Positions 17,136 through 25,918 are shown, counted from the stretch's first letter. The stretch is 64,000 nucleotides of DNA from Chitinophagales bacterium (GCA_020636575.1 JACJXP010000006.1:56911-120910), one strand, 5' to 3'. The notes: a model not told the origin generated them from the sequence alone. Numbers and translations: made by a program.

Positions 17136-17696
17136 ATGAAACGAGTAGTAATAGCGATCACCGGAGCCAGTGGTTCAATTTATGCCAGGCAGCTTCTGAA
17201 TAAACTAAAAGCCATACCAGAACAATGGGAAGAAGTAGCCGTTGTAATGACCGAGAATGCAAAAGAGGTTTGGAAAACTGAACTGCAGGATGAGTCATGG
17301 AAAGACACCGGCTTAAACTTCTATTCAAGAAATGATTTTTCAGCGCCATTTGCATCCGGCTCTGGTAGATTTGAAACCATGATCATTATACCCTGCTCCA
17401 TGGGAACACTGGGACGAATTGCCACAGGCATTTCGAACGACCTCATCAGCCGTGCAGCTGATGTTATACTAAAAGAAAAAAGAAAACTGATCTGTGTGGT
17501 ACGGGATACTCCTTACAATCTCATTCATATCCGTAACATGGAAACAGTAAGCCTGGCCGGAGGAATTATTTGTCCGGCAACACCTTCTTTTTATAGCCAA
17601 CCTAAAACAATTGAAGATGTTGCTGCAACAGTGGTAGACAGGGTGCTTGATCTTGCCGGGTTTAGTATCAGAACTTTTCGCTGGGGTGAAAAATAA
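17136..17696 (+). CDS. ubiX: UbiX-family flavin prenyltransferase
   Basis: UbiX joins a dimethylallyl group to FMN, making prenylated FMN, the cofactor of UbiD-type decarboxylases. The 186-residue protein has the N-terminal ITGASGSIYARQLL flavin-binding loop, IIPCSMGTLGRIATGISNDLISRAADV, and RDTPYNLIHIRNM followed by GGIICPATPSFYS, all diagnostic. In quinone-producing Bacteroidota it probably supports a UbiD homologue in menaquinone synthesis, though none is encoded here. It is a single gene and ends convergently with the SprB/cytochrome lipoprotein. Confidence 0.95.
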   Translation: MKRVVIAITGASGSIYARQLLNKLKAIPEQWEEVAVVMTENAKEVWKTELQDESWKDTGLNFYSRNDFSAPFASGSGRFETMIIIPCSMGTLGRIATGISNDLISRAADVILKEKRKLICVVRDTPYNLIHIRNMETVSLAGGIICPATPSFYSQPKTIEDVAATVVDRVLDLAGFSIRTFRWGEK

Positions 17697-17755
17697 AAGA
17701 GGGACCGACAATTATGTACAATCCCTCCGTAAACCAACACCAGTATATATCGGGA

Positions 17756-19087
17756 TCAATCAGTAAACTTTCCTCCTGCATTGATCCAATCGATGATCTT
17801 TTGTCTTTCAGAAAGAGGTAACAAACCGGTAGGCGGCATCGATGATGGATTGGCATCCACGGCTCTTGCTTTAATCCTGTCTTTGAATGTTACAATATTG
17901 CAATCAATTGTCCAGTTCATTCCTCCATTTTGTATTGTATTATTATGACATGGGGCACAATTCGTTTGCATCATTGATTGAACAGCGGAGAACAATGGCC
18001 CGGCCGGTAAATTACCCACTACAGCACCGGTTGTTCCCACACAACTATTAGCATCTTTTGCAGTAATAGTATAATTGCCTGCTGCAAGACTATTGAATGT
18101 GGCTGATGACTGGAAGTTGACACCATCTTTACTAAAAGTATAAGGAGCCAGACCGCCGGTCGCCATGGCCATAACAGATCCATTTGCGGTCAGGCATGGC
18201 GTGTTATTAGTTATGTTGGTGGTAACAGCAACAGTAACGCCTGCACAGGGGTTAGGATCAGTTAATGTAAAGCTGGCCGATCCTGTACAACCATTTGCGT
18301 CCTTAGCAGTAATGGTATATGACCCTGCTGTAAGGTTACTGAATGTACCACTTGCCTGGAAATTTGTTCCGTCTTTGCTATAGGTGAATCCTGTACTTCC
18401 TGTTGCATTTGCAGTAATAGATCCATCAGATGCACCGGGTGCAGATGGATTACTTGTAGTTCCGGTTACACTGATCGTTACACCACTACAAGGGTTTGGA
18501 TCTGTCAATGTAAAATTGGCTGATCCTGTACAACCATTCGCATCCTTTGCAGTGATCGTATAAGATCCGGCTGTAAGATTGCTGAATGTACCGCTTGCCT
18601 GAAAATTTGTACCGTCTTTGCTATAGGTAAACCCTGAACTTCCTGTTGCACTTGCAGTGATAGATCCGTCTGAAGCACCGGGTGCAGATGGATTGGTAGT
18701 TGTAGCGGTCACATTGATCGTTATACCGGCACAGGGATTAGCAGGGTCAGTAAGTGTAAAAGATTTTGAACCGGTACATCCGCTGCTTGTCTTTGCACTA
18801 ATAGTATATGTGCCTGCAGTTAACCCGGTAAAATTTCCGCTTGATTGAAACGTACCACCATTGATACTATAAGTAATACCGCTTCCTCCCGTTGCCGTTG
18901 CACTGATACTTCCATTATTACCCCCTGTTGTAGTTGGATTAACTGCAGATCCGTTTACTACAACAGTTACACCACTACATGGATCAGGCGGAGGATTGGT
19001 TCCTCCACCACCTTTACTACAGGCCAAAAAAATAGTTATTAGAATCAGTGTGCTGGTGATGATGGTTAAAGCAGGTATCTTTTTCAC
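17756..19087 (-). CDS. Lipoprotein with four SprB-like repeats and a C-terminal c-type cytochrome motif
   Basis: A 443-residue lipoprotein (lipobox ending LAC, Cys at 23), then a Gly/Pro linker and four repeats of about 80 residues at 36-117, 118-198, 199-279 and 280-358. Each repeat has the pattern PC(A/S)GVT...NGSI...ATGG...GTY...TITAKDANGCTG typical of SprB/T9SS-associated surface proteins. The end carries one haem-attachment motif, CAPCH at 377-381, and a possible axial Met at 417 (SSMPPTG), as in monohaem cytochromes. The predicted protein is an envelope- or surface-anchored electron carrier held out on an adhesin-like stalk; that role is inferred. It stands alone, convergent with ubiX. 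Confidence 0.75.
   Translation of the reverse strand: MKKIPALTIITSTLILITIFLACSKGGGGTNPPPDPCSGVTVVVNGSAVNPTTTGGNNGSISATATGGSGITYSINGGTFQSSGNFTGLTAGTYTISAKTSSGCTGSKSFTLTDPANPCAGITINVTATTTNPSAPGASDGSITASATGSSGFTYSKDGTNFQASGTFSNLTAGSYTITAKDANGCTGSANFTLTDPNPCSGVTISVTGTTSNPSAPGASDGSITANATGSTGFTYSKDGTNFQASGTFSNLTAGSYTITAKDANGCTGSASFTLTDPNPCAGVTVAVTTNITNNTPCLTANGSVMAMATGGLAPYTFSKDGVNFQSSATFNSLAAGNYTITAKDANSCVGTTGAVVGNLPAGPLFSAVQSMMQTNCAPCHNNTIQNGGMNWTIDCNIVTFKDRIKARAVDANPSSMPPTGLLPLSERQKIIDWINAGGKFTD
18251..18736 (-). repeat. Near-identical tandem coding repeats within the SprB/cytochrome gene
   Basis: Protein repeats 2 and 3 (residues 118-198 and 199-279) are almost identical, including the shared run from NPSAPGASDGSITA through the SKDGTNFQASGTFSN and AKDANGCTGSA segments. 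The corresponding 243-base DNA units are very similar, pointing to recent duplication or gene conversion within the gene. Confidence 0.85.
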
Positions 19088-19159
19088 AAAATTATTTTAC
19101 TCTTCAATCGGTGTTTGAGTAAAACAGGTTGCCAGTAAAAAATATTTTTTTGGTGAGCA

Positions 19160-19196
19160 ACAAAAAACCACTGAGAAAATTATTTCATCAGTGGTT
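19160..19196 (-). terminator. Terminator of the sigma/anti-sigma operon
   Basis: AACCACTGA (19166-19174) and TCAGTGGTT (19188-19196) form a 9-bp stem; on the minus strand it is followed by TTTTTTG. It lies just after the stop of the anti-sigma/barrel gene. Confidence 0.85.
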
Positions 19197-19230
19197 GAAT
19201 AAAGCAGGATCGATTCGGTTGTTGTGCAGG

Positions 19231-20685
19231 TTATTTTTTTCTTCCAAAAGGTTTTACACCAACAGTAAATAGTAAGCCGGCACTGCTTAGTTTTACTTTG
19301 CCGTAACCAATACCACTCACAGGCAGTTTCAGATAAGGTTCAGCCATAAAAAAGAAACGGTTTCCTATCTTTTGCTGATAACCTCCTGATAAAGTGAAAG
19401 TGGAAAGGAAATGATTGTTCTTATTCCGTATTGTATTTTCCTTATTGTAAAGAGGGCCTGCAGGATAATATCGATACGAATAATCATAGGTTTCTCTTTT
19501 CATTAATATGGATGAAAGTGATGCAGAAGCAAACCATGGCTTTTGTTTTTTATTACCAAAGTGATACATCACCGATACCGGGATCTCGTAAACTTTACAA
19601 TTGGCATCTATCCCTTCCAGGTATGGGTAATAATTATAAAATTCTGCCGGAGCCTTATAATCAGCTGGTGCGGCTGAATACACTTTATCAACCATATAGA
19701 ATCCGGTTCTGATCGTTAACCTGTCGCCGAATGTTAAACCGGCGCCGATACCTGTCAATAGTTTTGTTTTGCCTTTATTCAAATCCCTGATAAAACTGTG
19801 ATCAGGACCGGCTGATAAACCAATAAAAAATGTTTTCTGTTTTTTATTCCCAGAGCTTTTTTTCTTTTCTGATTGAGTCACTGTACTATCAGGCTGCTCT
19901 TCGTTCCCCTGTTTGGCAGCAATTGAATCTTCTGTCTTTTCTTCCGAAACAGGATCAATAGCAGTTAAATCTTCTTTTTGCTTTATTTCGTTTGCATTAA
20001 CAGGGTTTTTATTTTCTTCATCCGGAATTGATACAGGATCATTTGTATTTGCCGGTGATCGATCAGGCTGTTTGTTAATACCTGTATTCTTCTTTTCTCT
20101 TGTCACAAGGTCAGGTTCCTGTAATGATTTGTCTTTTATATCTGATCGGATAGGTTTGGTACTGGCTGTAATATTTCCGTCAACATTTTGCTTATTCGCC
20201 TTCCTGTTAGCAGGTTGACTGGATACAGGCTTTATTGATGACTTGGATAGTGTTACAGTCTTTTCGTTTTTCTTTTCAGCACTTATAAAATTCTTTTCTT
20301 GTTGCCTGGTATCGGTAAGTGGAGTTGTACTTTGTTCTTTTTCGGTTATACCCTTTTGGTTTTCAGTTTCAGGTTTTGTATTGTTATTATCCTGTTCCTT
20401 TGATATTGATTGTTCTGCAGGTGATATTTTTACCTGCTGCTCTGTTGCCGAACCCGAAGCCAATGTGGTTTTATTTTTTCCTTGTGTAGTTACATACCAT
20501 GTAATACCACCTCCGCAAAGAAGTGGTAAAAAGATCCACCAGAAGAATCCTCTTCTCCTCTTTTTCTTCTGTGGCAGGTGTTTGTCCAGCAATTTATTCA
20601 TCTTCCCCCATGCTCCTTCGTTATAAGCCGGGTGATGATGTTCTGCCGCATCCCTTATTTTATCGTCAAATTCCTCAAACTGCAT
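19231..20685 (-). CDS. Trans-envelope protein: anti-sigma-like N-terminus, one membrane helix, long linker, beta-barrel C-terminus
   Basis: A 484-residue protein with three parts. Residues 1-45 are cytoplasmic and charged (including AYNEGAWGKMNKLLDKHLP), as in Bacteroidota anti-sigma proteins. One membrane helix spans about 46-66. A low-complexity linker rich in Lys, Glu, Asn, Ser and Thr runs from 70 to about 280, followed by an outer-membrane beta-barrel-like domain (285-484) with strands such as FFIGLSAGPDHSFIRD and an ending VGVKPFGRKK. The gene overlaps the upstream ECF sigma factor gene by 11 bases, so it is probably its regulator, linking outer membrane state to transcription. The binding itself is inferred. 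Confidence 0.75.
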   Translation of the reverse strand: MQFEEFDDKIRDAAEHHHPAYNEGAWGKMNKLLDKHLPQKKKRRRGFFWWIFLPLLCGGGITWYVTTQGKNKTTLASGSATEQQVKISPAEQSISKEQDNNNTKPETENQKGITEKEQSTTPLTDTRQQEKNFISAEKKNEKTVTLSKSSIKPVSSQPANRKANKQNVDGNITASTKPIRSDIKDKSLQEPDLVTREKKNTGINKQPDRSPANTNDPVSIPDEENKNPVNANEIKQKEDLTAIDPVSEEKTEDSIAAKQGNEEQPDSTVTQSEKKKSSGNKKQKTFFIGLSAGPDHSFIRDLNKGKTKLLTGIGAGLTFGDRLTIRTGFYMVDKVYSAAPADYKAPAEFYNYYPYLEGIDANCKVYEIPVSVMYHFGNKKQKPWFASASLSSILMKRETYDYSYRYYPAGPLYNKENTIRNKNNHFLSTFTLSGGYQQKIGNRFFFMAEPYLKLPVSGIGYGKVKLSSAGLLFTVGVKPFGRKK

Positions 20686-21259
20686 TTCTTGCTGATTTTA
20701 TTTCATTATTACGGACCAATATTTTTTGTAACTGTCTTCTTGCTTTTGACAGGTTTGATTTGGATGTGCCCACAGAAATATCCAGTGCTTCAGCTATTTC
20801 TTCATGACTCATTCCCTCAATTATAAAAAGGTTCAAAACAGTTCTGTACCCGGGTGACAATTCCTGTATCGACCGGATGATCTCATCATATGTTAGTTTA
20901 CTGGTGGCTTTTTCATTGGCAGCAGGTACATGATACACCACATTATCCAATGAAGTGACCATCTGGTGCTTATGATTTTTCCTGAAATGATCGATAGCTG
21001 TATAGACCATGATCTTTCTTAACCAGCCTTTGAATGAACTTACCACATCACTATAGGCCGGTGTAAAATTGTGTATCTCCTTAAAAATTTTCAGAAACCC
21101 GTCATTTAAGATCTCAATCGCATCTTCCTGGTTGTTTGTATAACGATCACAGATGGCCATAGCATAACCATAGAAAGAGCTGTAAATAATTTTTTGGCTC
21201 TCCCTGCTGTTTGCCCCGCAGGCATCAACATGGTAAGTCAGTTCATCTGGTGTTAGCAA
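20675..21259 (-). CDS. ECF RNA polymerase sigma factor (sigma-70 family)
   Basis: A 194-residue sigma factor. Region 2 (about residues 20-95) includes the RYTNNQEDAIEILNDGFLKIFKEI promoter-melting segment and the GWLRKIMVYTAIDHFRK helix; region 4 (about 125-180) includes ELSPGYRTVLNLFIIEGMSHEEIAEALDISVGTSKSNLSKARR. It directs RNA polymerase to a dedicated promoter set. Its stop overlaps the downstream trans-envelope protein, the usual sigma/anti-sigma coupling. The target regulon is not evident; no TAnnTTTG box precedes it. Confidence 0.93.
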   Translation of the reverse strand: MLTPDELTYHVDACGANSRESQKIIYSSFYGYAMAICDRYTNNQEDAIEILNDGFLKIFKEIHNFTPAYSDVVSSFKGWLRKIMVYTAIDHFRKNHKHQMVTSLDNVVYHVPAANEKATSKLTYDEIIRSIQELSPGYRTVLNLFIIEGMSHEEIAEALDISVGTSKSNLSKARRQLQKILVRNNEIKSARNAV

Positions 21260-21335
21260 AACTGTGTAAAGTTTACTCTATATCGTTAAGTTACAAATAA
21301 TGGTTGCCTGTTACAAGACCATAATATTGATAGAT

Positions 21336-22262
21336 CTAAGGTCTCCATAAGCTGAATTTTCTTGAAATAGTGAACCCCCATCTGAATTCCCCTCTACCCC
21401 AGCTGGATATGGTACGGGGAATAAACCTGTTTTCCAGTATCTCTGTGGCATTGGTAAAGTTCAACCGGAAGATATGTCCCGATGTAAGTATCTCAAAACC
21501 AATTCCCAGGGGATCATAATACCGCAGATTATAGTTTACAAGAAAAGAATCTTTGACCGATTGCTTTCTGAAGGGGTGAAAATAATCGACCACCAGGTTC
21601 AGCCGGTTGCTGATCAATGGGATACGCAAAGCCCCGCCCAATGCAAAAAAAGAGTTTTGATCGTAAGAAATAGACAACCCTCTTGTAACATAAGTAGGAT
21701 TAAGCTGCACACTGATATTACCGAATTTCCGGGCTGCGATCAGTTGCAGCACATAACTCATACGGTCTCCCAGGTTGGTAAAACTATTATCCTGGTCATC
21801 AAAAGGGCTTCGCTTTTGTGCCGAAATAGCTGTGTTGGCATATACGGCCACTGAAACAGGATGTGATGGATCGTTATCCATTTGTCGCAGTAATTGCTGT
21901 TTGATCCCGATCTCGTATAACGACTGTACTGTACCGGCACCCTTATCCCTTGCTAAAACAAGATCTGTTTTGTCACCAATTCCGATGTGGAACCCGATGC
22001 GGATATCGGCCGCATTATCCAATCCAAAAAACCGTTTGATGCCGCCATTATCACCTGCCGCATCGCCAAAATTGTGGGTGACATTAAAGTCAAGTTTCCC
22101 TTTCCCGGTTACTTCAGTGGTACGGGCATTGATGGTTTTGGTTGAACTGAATATCTGTGTAGGCCTTGCTTCCTTTTTTTCGTCCTGTGCCAGGGCAATA
22201 TGGCAACTGCAGCCATAAACAAAACAAAAAATAAAAAGCTTACTGAATACATTTCCTTTCAT
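21336..22262 (-). CDS. DUF5777-family beta-barrel outer-membrane protein
   Basis: A 308-residue exported protein with a signal peptide ending near ALAQ. Regular short beta-strands follow, and the pattern TEVTGKGKLDFNVTHNFGD, then GIGDKTDLVLARDKG and ARKFGNISVQLNPTYVTRG, fits DUF5777, a barrel family often found beside c-type cytochromes or thiol proteins in Bacteroidota. The function is unknown. It is transcribed in the same direction as the sigma gene but separated from it by 76 bases. Confidence 0.7.
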   Translation of the reverse strand: MKGNVFSKLFIFCFVYGCSCHIALAQDEKKEARPTQIFSSTKTINARTTEVTGKGKLDFNVTHNFGDAAGDNGGIKRFFGLDNAADIRIGFHIGIGDKTDLVLARDKGAGTVQSLYEIGIKQQLLRQMDNDPSHPVSVAVYANTAISAQKRSPFDDQDNSFTNLGDRMSYVLQLIAARKFGNISVQLNPTYVTRGLSISYDQNSFFALGGALRIPLISNRLNLVVDYFHPFRKQSVKDSFLVNYNLRYYDPLGIGFEILTSGHIFRLNFTNATEILENRFIPRTISSWGRGEFRWGFTISRKFSLWRP

Positions 22263-22457
22263 AATTATTACTGATGTTTTCCTCTGTATCGCTTTTTAGG
22301 CTAAAAGGGTTGCCCATTCTTAGTTATTCCGGGCATATACTGCAATACATCAAGCCAGCCTTTCATTTCATCAAAGCTCTTGTGAAAAGGCCGGTTAAAG
22401 GGCTCTATTTGTACCGTCAACCTGATTAAAGCATTTCAAACCATAAAAAGTAAAATC

Positions 22458-22916
22458 ATGAAAAGTAAAAAGATCATTGCCCTATTGGTGGGCCTATGCA
22501 GTTTTGCATTTTTTTCCTTTACTCCAAACAAATGGGGAGGTGAAGGATTCCGGATCTACCTGGATGATAAACTGGTGACTGAAAAGTATGGAAGCGATAT
22601 TCTTACGGCCAGTACCATTACATTAAATGAAACAACAGCACAGAGTAAGATCAGTGTGCAATATTTTCATTGCGGAAAAGTTGGCAAGAACCGAATCGTA
22701 ACGCTGAAAGACATGAATGACAAGATTGTAAAAGAATGGAAGTTCCTGGATGATAAAAGCCCGGCCCCGCTTATGCATTGCCGGGTCACCAATCTTTCAC
22801 ATCAACTCACTGGTAAAACAAGAGCATTGAAGCTCTATTATTCATCTACAGAGTTACAAACAGAACGTTTGCTGGCAAAGCTGGAAATGAAAAGCAGTAA
22901 ATCGATAGCCAAATAG
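22458..22916 (+). CDS. Small secreted protein of unknown function
   Basis: A 152-residue protein with a signal peptide (about residues 1-21, ending FFSFT). The mature part (GGEGFRIYLDDKLVTEKYG and onwards) looks like a small beta-sandwich, with two conserved-looking cysteines (FHCGKVG and LMHCRVTN) that could form a disulfide. I do not recognise a named family. It has its own terminator and no clear operon partners. Confidence 0.6.
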   Translation: MKSKKIIALLVGLCSFAFFSFTPNKWGGEGFRIYLDDKLVTEKYGSDILTASTITLNETTAQSKISVQYFHCGKVGKNRIVTLKDMNDKIVKEWKFLDDKSPAPLMHCRVTNLSHQLTGKTRALKLYYSSTELQTERLLAKLEMKSSKSIAK

Positions 22917-22933
22917 GCTATCCTGCTCATGCA

Positions 22934-22966
22934 AAGCCTGTAACAGCTATGTTGCAGGCTTTTTTG
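22934..22966 (+). terminator. Rho-independent terminator
   Basis: AAGCCTGTAAC (22934-22944) pairs with GTTGCAGGCTT (22951-22961), with one G-T pair, followed by TTTTG. It overlaps the apparent N-terminus of the next ORF, supporting the later start at 23084. Confidence 0.85.
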
Positions 22967-23083
22967 TTTTTATACCGTTGTATAATTGCAACCCGGGACA
23001 TTTTTTTTATTTTTAAGGTTGTACCCGTTAACCCGTCCTCTAAAGCAGAAATTTTGAAGTATATCCGACTGATCAAACAATTT

Positions 23084-23962
23084 ATGAAGTCTGTTTTCTT
23101 TATTACAACGGCAAGTTTGGCCCTGGCAGTTTGTCAAAAGGAGGTGGAAGGTGTATTACCTGAAGCGCTTCCGTTTGAGATATTGCCTGATACGGTCAAT
23201 ATTGTTCCGGGCAATATTGATGAGGCTTCCGGCATTGCTGACAGTAAAAAGAATGATGGCTATTGCTGGATACAGGAAGATAGCGGCAACCCACCCGAGA
23301 TCACTCTTTTATCGCATAATGGCACTGTTGTCAATAAGGTCTATATAAACGGAGCTATGAACCGCGACTGGGAAGATATGGCTATCGGCAACGGACCTTC
23401 AGCAGGTGAGCCATACATTTATATTGCTGAAACAGGCGACAATACATCATCATATGCTGAATATGCCATCTATCGTTTTCCGGAGCCTTTATCGGCAACC
23501 GATACGGTGCATACCTGGGAAAAAATTAGATTTACTTACCCCGACGGATCTCATGATTGTGAAGCCATGTTTGTAGATGATGCAACAAAAGATATTTACC
23601 TGGTCACCAAAAGGGATAGCCTTTCTACCGTATATCGTCTCCCCTATCCGCAAAGCACATCCTCGGTAATGACCGCAGTAAAAGAATCTACCACAAGGGT
23701 ATCTGGTATCTGTGGCGCAGCTATATCCCCCGATGGAAAAGAGATCCTGCTAAAAAATTACCTGAGTGTGTATTACTGGAAACGAAAGACCAACGAATCT
23801 ATCGCTGATGCTTTGAAACGACAGCCCATTTCATTAGGCTATACACTGGAACCCCAGGGTGAAGCCATGTGCTTTAAAAAGGACAACTCCGGTTTTTTTA
23901 CAATAAGCGAAAAACCCTTCTTCGCCAATCATGTTTCATTGAACTTTTACCGCAGGAAATAG
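23084..23962 (+). CDS. Lipoprotein, predicted beta-propeller
   Basis: A 292-residue lipoprotein; MKSVFFITTASLALAVCQKE has a lipobox-like LAVC. The rest contains repeated blade-like segments (DEASGIADSKKNDGYCWIQEDSG, AMNRDWEDMAIG, IYIAETGDN, HDCEAMFVDDATKDIYLVTKR, GEAMCFKKDNSGFFTISE) that suggest a propeller similar to SdiA-regulated or esterase-like phytase domains. The ATG at 23084 is chosen because the longer frame runs through the previous gene's terminator. It ends 13 bases before the metallohydrolase gene, so the two may be co-transcribed. Function is not known. Confidence 0.6.
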   Translation: MKSVFFITTASLALAVCQKEVEGVLPEALPFEILPDTVNIVPGNIDEASGIADSKKNDGYCWIQEDSGNPPEITLLSHNGTVVNKVYINGAMNRDWEDMAIGNGPSAGEPYIYIAETGDNTSSYAEYAIYRFPEPLSATDTVHTWEKIRFTYPDGSHDCEAMFVDDATKDIYLVTKRDSLSTVYRLPYPQSTSSVMTAVKESTTRVSGICGAAISPDGKEILLKNYLSVYYWKRKTNESIADALKRQPISLGYTLEPQGEAMCFKKDNSGFFTISEKPFFANHVSLNFYRRK

Positions 23963-23975
23963 TTTCTTTGCAATA

Positions 23976-24812
23976 ATGACTTTGTATCTCGCATCATTGA
24001 ATTCCGGCAGCAATGGGAACTGCTATTATATAGGAACTGAAAAAGAAGCCATCCTGGTGGATGCCGGTATTTCCTGCAGGGAAATAGAAACAAGAATGGA
24101 GAGGCAGGGATTAAAACCCGGATCCATAAAAGCACTTTTTGTTTCGCATGAACATAGTGATCATATCAAAGGAGTTGCCGTATTCAGCCGTAAATATGAA
24201 GTGCCTGTATATATTACTGATGCTACAAGAAGATCAGCAAGGATAAAGCTGGATAAAAAACTGTCTTTTACATTTTCTGATAATACCCCGGTAAAGGTTG
24301 GTGCATTGACCGTGGTACCTTTTGCAAAAAAACATGATGCTGTTGATCCCTATAGTTTCACTGTTTCCTTTAACCAGGTGAATATTGGTGTGTTTACAGA
24401 TATTGGCACTCCCTGCAAACAATTGATCAGCCATTTTAAAAGCTGCCATGCTGTTTTCCTCGAAACAAATTATGATGAAGAAATGCTGGAGAATGGCAGC
24501 TACCCATTGGTACTTAAAAAAAGGATCAGCGGAGGCAAAGGGCATTTAAGTAATAAGCAGGCATTGGAAGTTTTTTTGAAACATCGTTCTAAACATCTAA
24601 GCCATTTATTCCTTTCACATCTTTCTAAAAACAATAACGATCCGCAACTGGTAAAACAATTGTTTCAACCACATGCCAGCAATACAGAGATCATTGTTTT
24701 ATCCCGCTACGAGGAAAGTAAAGTCTATCTGATTGATACGACAAAGAATCAAAAGATTCCGTTGAAAACAATTCCCCATCATAAACCAAAGCAGTTGCAG
24801 TTATTTGAATAA
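23976..24812 (+). CDS. MBL-fold metallohydrolase, WalJ/YycJ-like
   Basis: A 278-residue cytoplasmic metallo-beta-lactamase-fold protein. The metal motif is HEHSDH in ALFVSHEHSDHIKG, preceded by LASLNSGSNGNCYYI, which is typical of the YycJ/WalJ group, and followed by FTDIG and LETNYDEEML. Homologues are linked to DNA double-strand break processing or cell-wall coordination in Gram-positives; here the substrate is unknown. It is 13 bases after the propeller lipoprotein. Confidence 0.88.
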   Translation: MTLYLASLNSGSNGNCYYIGTEKEAILVDAGISCREIETRMERQGLKPGSIKALFVSHEHSDHIKGVAVFSRKYEVPVYITDATRRSARIKLDKKLSFTFSDNTPVKVGALTVVPFAKKHDAVDPYSFTVSFNQVNIGVFTDIGTPCKQLISHFKSCHAVFLETNYDEEMLENGSYPLVLKKRISGGKGHLSNKQALEVFLKHRSKHLSHLFLSHLSKNNNDPQLVKQLFQPHASNTEIIVLSRYEESKVYLIDTTKNQKIPLKTIPHHKPKQLQLFE

Positions 24813-24899
24813 ATCTATTTTGAATTTAATTGCCTTAATTCCCAGCCTAGCCCGCATGCGCAAAGCCATGAAATGAGACTCATCTAAGAATAGGAAAGC

Positions 24900-24918
24900 T
24901 TATGCTTAAGAAGCATAA
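24900..24918 (-). terminator. Hairpin directly after the orphan gene
   Basis: TTATGCTT (24900-24907) and AAGCATAA (24911-24918) form a perfect 8-bp stem with a three-base loop touching the stop codon of the minus-strand gene. The T-run is weak, so termination is only likely. Confidence 0.45.
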
Positions 24919-25722
24919 CTACTGATTATCAGCTTTTTTAATAATTGCTCTAATCGCTGAAGGAAGAGAATGCTCAAAATTCTTAATAGCTATTTCTTTT
25001 TCTTCCGAAGATATATCCGACCGAAACATTTCAAAAAATGGAGCTTTTTCATACGGTGTCAGATTTACGTATTCGGCCTTACACTGATCAATATAAATAT
25101 GTATTTCGACGTCGTGCCTTTTTCCAGTAAGAACAAAATTGTTATCATTCTTCCACTTACCAAATTTAAATAGGTCTGCTATGTAATAACCGGATGTACT
25201 TCCTTCATATATAGATATCTTACACTTTAATTGTCCTCTTTCTTCAATTTGAACATAATATTTAAACCGATTCGTTTCTGGACGAACAATTAGTTTAGCA
25301 CCTAAATTTTTGTTCTTCTTATTCTCATACGTTTTACAAACAAAATCAAAAGAAAACTTATTAGCTAGTATTTTATCTCTAATTCCATGCAATGATTGAA
25401 TATCTAATTTTTTTTCTTTTTCGGCTAGACGCATCAATCCGGAATGAATTATCTCCAGTCTTATGCGATTTTTATCTTCATCCTCTCTTAATTCAAAATC
25501 TTTGGGTGAAGGATATCGAATATTAAGATAAACTTGCTTGCCATTCTTTATTATTACTTCATTTAAATCATCTCCTATTTGGTTAATGCTAATGTAGCTA
25601 TATGCATTTTGCCTATACTCGTTTAGCAGAAATTCATAGATTATATTCATTGCTCCGGCTTCCGGCCCACTAACACCATGCGGGACAACAGAGTTTAATC
25701 GTATTTGTGTTTTCATTATCAT
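24919..25722 (-). CDS. Orphan protein of unknown function in an AT-rich patch
   Basis: A 267-residue protein, soluble by appearance and rich in Lys, Asn and Ile, with no signal peptide or membrane helix. I recognise no domain. Base composition is visibly more AT-rich than the flanking metallohydrolase and aconitase genes, which suggests recent acquisition. The start could be either of two ATGs (MIMKTQIRLN). No partner gene is present, so its function cannot be inferred from context. Confidence 0.55.
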   Translation of the reverse strand: MIMKTQIRLNSVVPHGVSGPEAGAMNIIYEFLLNEYRQNAYSYISINQIGDDLNEVIIKNGKQVYLNIRYPSPKDFELREDEDKNRIRLEIIHSGLMRLAEKEKKLDIQSLHGIRDKILANKFSFDFVCKTYENKKNKNLGAKLIVRPETNRFKYYVQIEERGQLKCKISIYEGSTSGYYIADLFKFGKWKNDNNFVLTGKRHDVEIHIYIDQCKAEYVNLTPYEKAPFFEMFRSDISSEEKEIAIKNFEHSLPSAIRAIIKKADNQ

Positions 25723-25759
25723 TAATACTCGAAAAAAGATCCTGATCTTATTCTTCCCC

Positions 25760-25798
25760 CCGAGTCTCCCTGAATCGTCTTGTGTTAAGCGGACTCGG
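25760..25798. repeat. Inverted repeat CCGAGTC/GACTCGG beside the orphan gene
   Basis: CCGAGTC (25760-25766) and GACTCGG (25792-25798) form a perfect 7-bp inverted repeat around a 25-base spacer, in the gap upstream of the orphan gene. It has no T-run and belongs to no feature I can name; it may be a remnant of an insertion boundary. Confidence 0.35.
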
Positions 25799-25865
25799 CG
25801 TGGTTAATCAGCATCAGCTAATTTACAGCATTCTAAGTTTGATTAACTTGTGGAAAATCCATAGC

Positions 25866-25896
25866 AAACAAAAATGCCAACCTATTGGCTGGCATT
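25866..25896 (-). terminator. Terminator of the aconitase gene
   Basis: AATGCCA (25873-25879) and TGGCATT (25890-25896) form a stem followed on the minus strand by TTTTTGTTTG. Confidence 0.8.
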
Positions 25897-25918
25897 AAGT
25901 ATATCTACAAATATCTTT

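Noticed and set aside
17699..17730. GAGGGA...TCCCTC as a terminator for ubiX
   Set aside because: The stem is only six pairs with a long loop and no T-run, so it is too weak to call.
18165..19042. Long open frames opposite the SprB/cytochrome gene
   Set aside because: They mirror the repetitive, Gly/Thr-rich coding strand, have no family features, and are typical antisense shadows of repeats.
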